From JAMCZK01 sp964623375 (GTDB lineage Bacteria > Chloroflexota > Anaerolineae > Anaerolineales > UBA11579), in NCBI GenBank assembly GCA_964623375.1, contig CAZUTS010000001.1, positions 124,001 through 188,000 on the forward strand: DNA of 64,000 nt. Reading direction: 5' to 3'. The notes below the pieces were generated by a model, which saw nothing but the letters and a program-made list of their open reading frames with translations, was not told the origin of the DNA and did not search any database. Position 1 is the stretch's first letter. The number at the start of each line of letters is the position of its first letter. Position numbers and translations under genes: made by a program. Positions 53,084 to 60,325 of this stretch are shown here, piece by piece.

Positions 53084-54079
53084 ATGACAAGGAATGACAC
53101 AACTAATCTGCATATTGCTCTGCGATCTCATCAGTTCCTCTTGCCTTACTATATAAAGGCGGCAGAAGCTGAGGACTTCACTCTAGGATTGGATCGAGTG
53201 TTCCTGACCTTTCCTGATTGGAGAAGAAGCTTTTCTTTTTTGAAGGGGGAGTTACCTCTGATAGAAGACAAAGCTATTCAAATTAAAACAGAAGGCCAGT
53301 TTCTGTCCTTGATTGCTATCGATTTCCTTAGATTTAGAGAAGTGGCTAGTTTCTTGGAATTTGCCGAATCTGCAATTGAGATTATTAGTGAGAATCGCGA
53401 TTACACCCTTAACTTGTTTGGGCAGTGGTATGCAGTTGCACAGGCGGCAAATCTGCAATTCTTTTCTAACTCAGCACGACTGTCCGAATACTTTTCAAGC
53501 CCAGCGACTATAGAAAATTGGTGGACGAAAGATAGACTTCAGACACCAAGCCACGAGAATTATATTCAAGAGTTGCATAATCTCCCTTTGCTGAACCAAG
53601 CCCACAGTAAAGTCTTGGAAGTTGGCTCTGGATATGGAAGAAATGCAGATTTACTTAAGTCATCTACATTTAGCCTGGTAAGCGATATCTCATTTCGTAT
53701 GCTGCTTGGAAGAGCTGCCAATGAAAACACAGGAATATCTAGAGTGGTGTTTGACGTTCAATATCCCCCACTTCAGCCCGTAGAAAGCTTCAACCTAGTC
53801 ATAATGGTCCAAGTGTCAATGCACTTGAATGATCCATTTAAAGTTGTAAGCGACTTTATTTCCAGGCAATTAGCTAAAGGGGGATTAATGTTAGTTGATT
53901 TCACATGTACGGACCTTGCCCTTGATTGGATCCAAAAGTCTCCGTTCACAAGACTGTATGGCGCTAAATTCGTAGAGCAGCAACTCGCCAAAATTCAGAG
54001 TTCATCAGTTATGCAGACACTGATTTGGCAAGAGAACCTCAATACTTTTTGGAAAGCTTTCGTTATAAAGAAAGGGTGA
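53084..54079 (+). CDS. SAM-dependent methyltransferase in an AT-rich cassette
   Basis: 331 residues. A class I methyltransferase core begins near residue 175: motif I VLEVGSGYGRNADLL, acidic strand end in LVSDISF, then LVIMVQVSMHLNDPF (motif IV/V region) and KGGLMLVDF. The N-terminal 170 residues are helical and unassigned. The substrate is unknown. Base composition is near 40% GC by eye, against over 60% in flanking genes, and it uses AT-ending codons heavily, which suggests recent transfer. Start: ATG with GAGGGG 8 nt upstream. The next gene begins 3 bp after its stop. Confidence 0.8.
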   Translation: MTRNDTTNLHIALRSHQFLLPYYIKAAEAEDFTLGLDRVFLTFPDWRRSFSFLKGELPLIEDKAIQIKTEGQFLSLIAIDFLRFREVASFLEFAESAIEIISENRDYTLNLFGQWYAVAQAANLQFFSNSARLSEYFSSPATIENWWTKDRLQTPSHENYIQELHNLPLLNQAHSKVLEVGSGYGRNADLLKSSTFSLVSDISFRMLLGRAANENTGISRVVFDVQYPPLQPVESFNLVIMVQVSMHLNDPFKVVSDFISRQLAKGGLMLVDFTCTDLALDWIQKSPFTRLYGAKFVEQQLAKIQSSSVMQTLIWQENLNTFWKAFVIKKG

Positions 54080-54082
54080 GCA

Positions 54083-54883
54083 ATGCGTTTTATCGATCGT
54101 TTTTTGGGGCTGTTAACTCAGAAGAGACAGAATATACAAGAGCGTGAGACTATTGACTATGGAGATTCGCCTTTGCGGCTCACATACGATGCATACATAC
54201 ATGAGTATGAGTCTATAAGGAGAGAGATTGAGTTGAGACTTAAACTGCAAGACCAAGCAGTCAACTCTCTTTTCGTAATTACTGCGGCGATAGTTACGGC
54301 CACGGAGGTGTTTGGTAGTATTCAGCCCGCCACTATTAGTTTCTTAGAAAGATATCCAGAAGCCTTCCTTGTTTTTGCCATTATGGTGCTTTATTTTCCG
54401 CATCTAGTGGTGAAGAATAGCTATTACATAGCTGTTCTTGGAGCTTATGAAAATAACATTCTGTCCCCCAAAATAGATGCTATCGCTCGGATTCTTCCTA
54501 GCATGGACGTCCACTTGCAAAAATTCTCTGAATGGGAGAAAAGGGAGTTTCCTAAGTGGCTTCGCGGTGTCCTAAGGTGGGATGACTATAGATCAAAAAT
54601 TATGTTTTCTGGAAATCATGCTGTCTTAGCAGCATTCTTAAGTGTTTTTGACAATCTAGTAGTGTTCCTACCTTCAATCACCTTTTTTCTAATCTATATC
54701 TTGGAGCATAAGATCTTCGAAATTGGTTTTAGGGAGACTGGAGCCTTTGCAATCTTTCTGATTGCTTTTTATATCCTAATTTGTCTTTCACTTATTGCGA
54801 ACATGTTTATCAATGGCGCGGTCTATGTCGGTATTTCTAAGATAGAAAAGGGTGAAAAACGGAAAGCGTTGTTGCCAGAATAG
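54083..54883 (+). CDS. Four-helix membrane protein in an AT-rich cassette
   Basis: 266 residues, no named family recognised. A cytoplasmic N-terminus contains YIHEYESIRREIELRLKLQD, an amphipathic Glu/Arg/Leu segment. Helix pairs follow at about 62-80 and 95-112, then at about 180-205 and 218-245. The helix arrangement and the EYxxxRxEI lead are reminiscent of small 4-TM membrane proteins common in mobile or defence loci; that is resemblance only. It is AT-rich like its upstream partner, from which it is separated by 3 bp. Confidence 0.72.
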   Translation: MRFIDRFLGLLTQKRQNIQERETIDYGDSPLRLTYDAYIHEYESIRREIELRLKLQDQAVNSLFVITAAIVTATEVFGSIQPATISFLERYPEAFLVFAIMVLYFPHLVVKNSYYIAVLGAYENNILSPKIDAIARILPSMDVHLQKFSEWEKREFPKWLRGVLRWDDYRSKIMFSGNHAVLAAFLSVFDNLVVFLPSITFFLIYILEHKIFEIGFRETGAFAIFLIAFYILICLSLIANMFINGAVYVGISKIEKGEKRKALLPE

Positions 54884-54932
54884 AACGAATATACTTTAAG
54901 GGTTAAAGTTCAGAATCGATAGTTGCATATAT

Positions 54933-55901
54933 TTGAATGGATTGAAGAGCTTGAAGACCTTGATCTCTAAAAAGATCGCCGTCGTCGCCGTAGGCGGCAA
55001 CGCCCTGATCCAACACAAGGGCAAAGAAAGCATTGCTGACCAATACGCCGCCGCCAGCCAAACCATGGGCTATGTGGCTGAGATGATTCAGGCTGGCTGG
55101 GATGTCGTCGTCACCCACGGCAACGGTCCACAGGTGGGCTTTGCCTTGCGCCGCTCCGAGCTGGCCGCCAATGAGCTGCCGCCCGTGCCGCTTGACTATT
55201 GCGGGGCGGAAACCCAGGGCTGGATTGGCTACATGTTCCAGAAAGCCCTCAATAATGTCTTCGCCCAACGCGGCATTGCCAAGCACGCTGCTACGGTGGT
55301 CACACAATGCTTGGTGGATGCGGCCGACCCGGCGTTTGCTAACCCCACCAAGCCCATCGGCTCCTTTGTGGACGAGCAAACCGCGCAGAAACTACGCGCC
55401 CAGGGCAAACACGTCGTCGAAGACTCGGGCCGCGGTTGGCGCGAGGTTGTCGCTTCGCCACAACCCAAAGAGATCGTCGAGGCGCCCGTTATCCAGCAGC
55501 TCATCGAAAGCGGCTTCATGGTGGTGGCCTGTGGCGGCGGCGGCATCCCCGTCGTGAAAGAGGGCGGGGAGCTTAAAGGCGTGGCCGCCGTCATCGACAA
55601 AGACTTCGCCTCCAGCCTGCTCGCTGGCGAGATCGGCGCCGAGCTGTTGCTCATCTCCACCGGCGTGGAGCAGGTGATGCTGCACTACAACACGCCGCAG
55701 CAACGCGCCCTCGAACGTATCACCGTAGCCGAGGCGAAGCAATATATGGAAGAGGGCCACTTCGCCCCCGGCAGCATGCTGCCCAAGATCCAGGCGGCCG
55801 TGCGCTTTGTGGAAGCGGGGGGCAAGCATGCCCTGATCACCGATCCCGCCAATATCGCCCGCGCCCTGCGCTACGAGACTGGCACCTGGCTGACTGCCTA
55901 G
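54933..55901 (+). CDS. arcC: Carbamate kinase
   Basis: 322 residues. It interconverts carbamoyl phosphate plus ADP with carbamate plus ATP, generally to make ATP in arginine, allantoin or purine degradation. Motifs: KKIAVVAVGGNALI, VVVTHGNGPQVGFALRR, ETQGWIGYMFQKAL, RGWREVVASPQPKEIVE, VACGGGGIPVV and VIDKDFASSLLA. The start is uncertain: the frame opens with TTG codons at 54933, 54942, 54951 and 54960, and no ATG precedes the conserved KKIAVV. A TATATT at 54928-54933 would favour a slightly later TTG. Confidence 0.93.
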   Translation: MNGLKSLKTLISKKIAVVAVGGNALIQHKGKESIADQYAAASQTMGYVAEMIQAGWDVVVTHGNGPQVGFALRRSELAANELPPVPLDYCGAETQGWIGYMFQKALNNVFAQRGIAKHAATVVTQCLVDAADPAFANPTKPIGSFVDEQTAQKLRAQGKHVVEDSGRGWREVVASPQPKEIVEAPVIQQLIESGFMVVACGGGGIPVVKEGGELKGVAAVIDKDFASSLLAGEIGAELLLISTGVEQVMLHYNTPQQRALERITVAEAKQYMEEGHFAPGSMLPKIQAAVRFVEAGGKHALITDPANIARALRYETGTWLTA

Positions 55902-55959
55902 TACCAGCCACGCTGGTACTAGCACTGCTAGCGTACTAGCCGATTAGCCGGTTTCAGCG

Positions 55960-55965
55960 CATAAT
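55960..55965 (+). promoter_or_regulatory. Probable -10 box of the glycosyltransferase gene
   Basis: CATAAT lies 9 nt before the ATG at 55975, with no Shine-Dalgarno. Confidence 0.4.
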
Positions 55966-55974
55966 CCTTCTTGA

Positions 55975-56925
55975 ATGAAGACTCCCACTTATTCCGTCGT
56001 TGTACCCTTGTTCAACGAATCCGAAAGCTTGCCGGAGTTCATTGCCCGCACCACCGCGGTGATGGACGCACTCGGCGAGTCCTGGGAGCTCATCATGGTA
56101 GATGATGGCTCGCGTGACACCACCGCCGAGATCCTGCTGGTGCACGCCGCCAAGGCGGAGAACATTCGCCCGATTCTGTTCGCCCGCAACTTCGGCCACC
56201 AGATTGCCGTCACCGCAGGCATGGACTATGCCCGCGGTACCGCCATCATTTTGATCGATGCGGATTTGCAAGACCCGCCTGAGGTCATCCCGCAGCTCAT
56301 CGAAAAATGGCATGAGGGCTTCGAGGTGGTCTATGCCGTGCGTCGCCAGCGTGAAGGCGAGAGCTTCTTCAAGAAGTTCACCGCCTCAGCGTTCTATCGC
56401 CTGATCAACCGCATCACCGATATTGAGATCCCGCTCGACACGGGTGACTTCCGCCTTATGGATCGCAAAGTGGTAGATGTGCTCAACCGCATGCGCGAGC
56501 ACCATCGCTTCCTGCGCGGCATGTCGGCCTGGGTCGGCTTCCGCCAGATCGGCGTACCGTATGACCGTGCCGCCCGCTTCGCCGGCGAGACCAACTACAC
56601 CCTTGGGCGCATGATCAAGCTGGCGCTCACTGCCATCACCGGCTTCTCATTCTTCCCATTGCAAGTGTCTACCTATTTTGGCTTCGTCTCGGCCGCCGTG
56701 GCCTTGCTGGCCATTCCTGTTGTCATCGTTACGCGCTTGATGGGCAGCCAGGCCTTTACCGGTCAGGCCACAGCCCTCATCGCCGTGCTGTTCTTCGGCG
56801 GCGTGCAGCTCATCTCGCTCGGTATCGTTGGCGAATACATCGGCCGCCTGTACGACGAAGTGCGCGGCCGCCCGCTCTATATTCTGCGCAATAACCCAGA
56901 CGAGCCCGTTAAAAAAGCTAAGTAG
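55975..56925 (+). CDS. Polyprenyl-phosphate glycosyltransferase (DPM1/GtrB-like)
   Basis: 316 residues. A GT2 catalytic domain (1-235) has YSVVVPLFNESESLPEFI, MVDDGSRDTT, GMDYARGTAIILIDADLQDPP (DxD equivalent DADLQDPP), DTGDFRLMDRKV, and MREHHRFLRGMSAWVGFRQI. Two helices (about 235-260 and 270-295) anchor it. Enzymes of this kind load a sugar onto undecaprenyl or dolichyl phosphate for transfer across the membrane. It is not in an obvious polysaccharide cluster. Confidence 0.92.
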   Translation: MKTPTYSVVVPLFNESESLPEFIARTTAVMDALGESWELIMVDDGSRDTTAEILLVHAAKAENIRPILFARNFGHQIAVTAGMDYARGTAIILIDADLQDPPEVIPQLIEKWHEGFEVVYAVRRQREGESFFKKFTASAFYRLINRITDIEIPLDTGDFRLMDRKVVDVLNRMREHHRFLRGMSAWVGFRQIGVPYDRAARFAGETNYTLGRMIKLALTAITGFSFFPLQVSTYFGFVSAAVALLAIPVVIVTRLMGSQAFTGQATALIAVLFFGGVQLISLGIVGEYIGRLYDEVRGRPLYILRNNPDEPVKKAK

Positions 56926-56960
56926 CTTATAGCTGTTAGCGATAAGCAAAGAGCCAGCCT

Positions 56961-57000
56961 GTCATTGCGAGGCGCAGGCTTGCCTGCGCACGAAGCAATC
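56961..57000. repeat. Dispersed palindromic element, copy C
   Basis: GTCATTGCGAGGCGCAGG followed by CTTGCCTGCGCACGAAGCAA matches copies A (32296) and B (35746). GCGCAGG / CCTGCGC forms an internal hairpin. Confidence 0.9.
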
Positions 57001-57026
57001 TGTCTTGCTCACACATCCTAAACTCG

Positions 57027-57574
57027 TGTCATTCCGAGCGAACGGCGCAGCCGCGAGGAGCCGCAGTGCATTCCTGCGGAAGAATCCGCTAAGTGCTGGT
57101 GCAACCTGCCGTGCATCTGAAAAATAAACAGCCACTTGGAATATCTGCCAGCAAGGATTCCTCGCTGATGCGGGTTCGGCGGTCTGGTGTAGTGCTTCTT
57201 ACCCGTTCGGAATGACACGGGGGATTGTCATTCCGAACGAGCGGCGCAACCGCGGGAGGAAACCGTTAAGTGGCGGCATAACCTCTCACACATCTGAAAT
57301 AGCAAGTTTTGGAAGAAGTGCCAGCAAAGATTCCTCGCTGATGCGGGTTCGGCGGTCTGGTGCAGTACTGCCTACCCGCTCGGAATGACACGGGGGATTG
57401 TCATTCCGAACGAACGGCGTAAGCCGTGAGGAGGAATCCGTTAAAGGCCTGATAAAGAAGCCTCACGTCTGAAATAGCGTGCATTGGGAATAGGTGCTAG
57501 CAAGGATTCCTCGCTGATGCGGGTTCGACGGTCTGGTGTAGTACTGCCTACCCGCTCGGAATGACACGCGGGAA
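57027..57574. repeat. Array of three tandem inverted-repeat elements
   Basis: Three similar units start at about 57027, 57227 and 57400 (about 199, 173 and 175 bp). Each begins TGTCATTCCGA and ends TCGGAATGACAC, so terminal sequences are inverted. A second inverted pair, GAGGAATCC-like / GGATTCCTCGC, lies further in. The left half of each unit varies; the right half (GATTCCTCGCTGATGCGGGT) is nearly identical. No gene is carried; ORFs in the array are shadows. The remainder of 56926-57624 shows no gene. Confidence 0.9.
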
Positions 57575-57598
57575 GCAAAATCACCCTCAACAGGCGGC

Positions 57599-57604
57599 TA
57601 CAAT
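57599..57604 (+). promoter_or_regulatory. Possible -10 box of the cryptic membrane operon
   Basis: TACAAT lies 20 nt before the ATG at 57625; no strong -35 is seen in the repeat flank upstream. Confidence 0.35.
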
Positions 57605-57624
57605 AAAGCCGACTAAAGCCGCGT

Positions 57625-58209
57625 ATGCCTCAACGCCCATTACCCAACGATCTCATCCTCGTATGCATCCTGCCCAACCCGCGCGATCTTGACATCGCTC
57701 GCACCCTCGGCTGGTATCGCATTCCGCTCGTCAGCGGCCCGCAGATCATCGCCGCCGACCAGCTGGCCTTCTACCAGCCCGCCAGCTTTGGCAGCCGCAA
57801 ATGGTGCATTGAGTACACTGCGCCGCTCAACGGCTACGAAATGGTGCTGCGCAAAGACCTGTTCAAAGACGAGCCCGACCATCCGCGCGGGATGAACGAA
57901 TATTTCAAAATGCAGATTGGCAGCCTCTACAGCCTGCCGCGCCCTTTGCCCGCTGGCGAATGGAAGCGCATCACCTTTTTCTACACCACGGGTGACTTGC
58001 TCCTCGGCGCCGAAACGATTGCGGATTTGCAGGTGCCCTCAGAGCAGCGCGGCGTGCTGTACCGCTCGATTCGCGAGAAGGCCGTCACCGAGCAGGGCTA
58101 CGACACACGCACCACGCCAGCCCTGCCCGTGGATCTTGACCTGTTGGCCCTGTTCGCCATCCGAGAGGGCGGCGAGATGTTCTTCGGCTCTGGCGGAGGC
58201 GATGCCTGA
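57625..58209 (+). CDS. Conserved soluble protein of unknown function heading a membrane operon
   Basis: 194 residues without signal peptide or membrane helix. It opens PNDLILVCILPNPRDLDIAR then LGWYRIP, followed by FGSRKWCIEYTAPLNGYEMV, LFKDEPDHPRGMNEYFKMQI, and PLPAGEWKRITFFYTTGDLL. The alternating hydrophobic and charged strands suggest a compact alpha/beta fold. I recall similar hypothetical proteins in Chloroflexota but no assigned function. Its TGA overlaps the ATG of the next gene by one base (TGATG), tying its expression to the three membrane subunits downstream. Confidence 0.8.
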   Translation: MPQRPLPNDLILVCILPNPRDLDIARTLGWYRIPLVSGPQIIAADQLAFYQPASFGSRKWCIEYTAPLNGYEMVLRKDLFKDEPDHPRGMNEYFKMQIGSLYSLPRPLPAGEWKRITFFYTTGDLLLGAETIADLQVPSEQRGVLYRSIREKAVTEQGYDTRTTPALPVDLDLLALFAIREGGEMFFGSGGGDA

Positions 58210-59735
58210 TGTGGGTCTTGCTGCCCAGCCTGCTGCTGGTCGTTACCCTGCTGGCCCTGGTCGCCTTGCAGCGCTGGCGCCCGGCGTTCAAATCGTACTG
58301 GTTCGTAGCCATCGCCGGCGCCCTGTTGGCCGCATTGCTCACGCTCGGCTTGCGTTTCAGTTTGCCGCAGGCGGCTCACTTTCCGGGGTGGGTGCTCAGC
58401 GATGGTTTGCAATTCCCGCTGAGCTTCGGCCTCGACGGATTCTCCTGGTCGCTGTCATTCACGCTGCTCATCCTTCTGCTGGCCAGCTTGCTGCGCAGCG
58501 TGCGCCGCGCCTCTGACGTAAGCTGGCCGATCTGGATGCCCTCGCTGGCGCTGGCCGCCGCAGGCCTGCTGGCAGTGGCCGCCGCTGACCTGCTGGCCGT
58601 GGCGCTCACGCTGCTGCTGCTGGATGTGATGATCTTTGCGCAGCACAGCGCCTTTGCCCCAGACGAGGGGCGCGAGGCACTGCTGGAGCAATTTGCGCTG
58701 TCTTTGGGCAGCGTGCTGCTGGTGCTGGCCGCCTGGGCTACACCCGCCTCCTACGCCAGCCTGGCGTCGCTGCTGCTCAGCGTGGCTGGCGGTTTGCGCT
58801 TGGCCTTGGCGGCTGGCCCGCGTGAAGGCACGCGCCAACCCATGCCGGCTTTCACCGGTATGCTGCGCCATGCGCCGCTGGCAGCTGGCTTTGTCTTGTT
58901 GCGCTTTATCCAACCCTTCTCCGGCATAGCCTTACATCTCAGCCTTGTCTTATTGTTCGCGGCAGCCCTGCGCTGGGCTGTGCTCGCCTTGGCTCCCAAC
59001 GCGCCGCTGCAGCACATGCAGCGCAGTGCGGCGGCGCTGGCCTTGGCCGCCGCCATCGCCGGGGCCACCAACGCCGTTCTCGGTTTTGGTTTGCTGCTGC
59101 TGTATGCGGAAACACTGGCGCGCCTTATCGGCCATTACCCTCAGTTGCGCCGCCTGTTCATGCTGGCGGGGGCGCTGTTGTTCAGCGGTTTGTGGTTCAC
59201 CGCCGCTCAAGGCACTTCGGCTTTGTACAGCGCTCCGCTCAGCCCGCTGCTGTTTGCGGCGCTGCCCTTGCACGCCTTGCTGCTGCTCGGCATTGTGCAG
59301 CGCGCTGGTGCGCCCAGTGCGCCGCCCGCGCCGGATGAACCCTGGACCCTTGCCGTAGAAAGCATCGGCGCCGTGCTGCCCCTGGCTATGTTTGTGATCG
59401 CTGGCCTGATACTGCCGCTGCCTTTTGGCGGCAATAGCGCCGCCTGGTGGCCGGCGATTGTGGTGCTGGCTTTGCTGGCGGCGATCTGGGGTGGGCGTAT
59501 ATATCTGCGCCGCAGCGGGCGGCAGTTGCTGCCCCCGCACTTCCGCCAGCGTGTGCGCTTGCCGCAGTGGCGTCTGCCCGCACCGCGTCAGATCGCCGCT
59601 GGCCTCTCCGCCGCGCTGGCCGCCGTGCTACGCCTGCTTAGTAGCCTGCTGGAAGGCGAGGCGGGCTTGCTGTGGGCGCTGCTGTTTATTGCGCTGCTGA
59701 TTTCAATTTTCTCGCAAGGAGGCTTGGCGGGCTGA
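58209..59735 (+). CDS. Divergent NuoL/HyfB-like membrane subunit
   Basis: 508 residues, about 13 hydrophobic helices. The segment FGLDGFSWSLSFTLLILLLA matches the LDGLS-type opening of antiporter-like complex I subunits, and later helices are Leu/Ala-rich with few polar residues. I do not see the TM5 Glu or the PFHxWLPxA block that MrpA and MrpD show elsewhere in this window, so proton-pumping residues may be missing. It ends with an extended hydrophilic loop before a final helix. It is coupled to both neighbours by one-base overlaps. Assignment to the superfamily is tentative. Confidence 0.68.
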   Translation: MWVLLPSLLLVVTLLALVALQRWRPAFKSYWFVAIAGALLAALLTLGLRFSLPQAAHFPGWVLSDGLQFPLSFGLDGFSWSLSFTLLILLLASLLRSVRRASDVSWPIWMPSLALAAAGLLAVAAADLLAVALTLLLLDVMIFAQHSAFAPDEGREALLEQFALSLGSVLLVLAAWATPASYASLASLLLSVAGGLRLALAAGPREGTRQPMPAFTGMLRHAPLAAGFVLLRFIQPFSGIALHLSLVLLFAAALRWAVLALAPNAPLQHMQRSAAALALAAAIAGATNAVLGFGLLLLYAETLARLIGHYPQLRRLFMLAGALLFSGLWFTAAQGTSALYSAPLSPLLFAALPLHALLLLGIVQRAGAPSAPPAPDEPWTLAVESIGAVLPLAMFVIAGLILPLPFGGNSAAWWPAIVVLALLAAIWGGRIYLRRSGRQLLPPHFRQRVRLPQWRLPAPRQIAAGLSAALAAVLRLLSSLLEGEAGLLWALLFIALLISIFSQGGLAG

Positions 59736-60325
59736 TGTCAGATTTTGTCGGCACGCTCGCCGTGCTCCTCCTGCTCATCACGTCACTGTATGTGCTCGTC
59801 AATCAAGACTGGCGTTGGGCTGTCGCCGCGCTTGGTTTGCAATACGTGTGGGCTTTCGTGCTCTTGCTGCAAGCCTGGCCTGCCGAGTTGGCCGTGGTCA
59901 AGCTGGTCACTGGCTGGATCGCCGCTTCGGTGCTCGGCCTGACGCGCCTCAACTTGCCAGAGCAGACGACACCAGACGGCAACGTGCCATCCGGCCGCGT
60001 CTTCCGCTTATTGGCGGCTGGCTTGGTCATCCTCATGGTGCTTGGCGCTGCGCCGCGGCTTATAGAATGGTCGCGTGCCTTTGGCATCTACCAGGCCTGG
60101 GGTGGTTTGCTGCTGCTGGGCATGGGCCTGATGCAGCTGGCCTTGCGCAACGGCTTCTTCCGCACTGCGCTGGGGTTGCTCACGCTCTTTAGCGGTTTTG
60201 AAATTCTCTACGCCGCGGTGGAGGGCTCTACGCTGGTCACCGGCTTGCTCACCGCCGTGAACTTGGGCATTGCCCTGGTGTGTGCTTACCTTCTCACCGC
60301 GCCTACGTTGGAGGCTGAAGAATGA
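59735..60325 (+). CDS. HyfE/NuoK-like membrane subunit
   Basis: 196 residues, six or seven helices. The C-terminal part (NGFFRTALGLLTLFSGFEIL followed by TGLLTAVNLGIALVCAYLLT) resembles hydrogenase-4 subunit E, a NuoK-like protein. The ATG at 59735 overlaps the previous stop by one base; a frame opening upstream at 59672 would overlap the neighbouring gene by 60 bp and is rejected. Its TGA overlaps the next ATG (ATGA). Confidence 0.7.
   Translation: MSDFVGTLAVLLLLITSLYVLVNQDWRWAVAALGLQYVWAFVLLLQAWPAELAVVKLVTGWIAASVLGLTRLNLPEQTTPDGNVPSGRVFRLLAAGLVILMVLGAAPRLIEWSRAFGIYQAWGGLLLLGMGLMQLALRNGFFRTALGLLTLFSGFEILYAAVEGSTLVTGLLTAVNLGIALVCAYLLTAPTLEAEE

Noticed and set aside
53252..53458. Minus-strand small ORFs inside the AT-rich methyltransferase gene
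   Set aside because: They are short, lack start signals and overlap a coherent methyltransferase frame.
57027..57574. CRISPR array
   Set aside because: Units are 173-199 bp with inverted ends and no short spaced direct repeats, and no cas genes are present. They are intergenic inverted-repeat elements.
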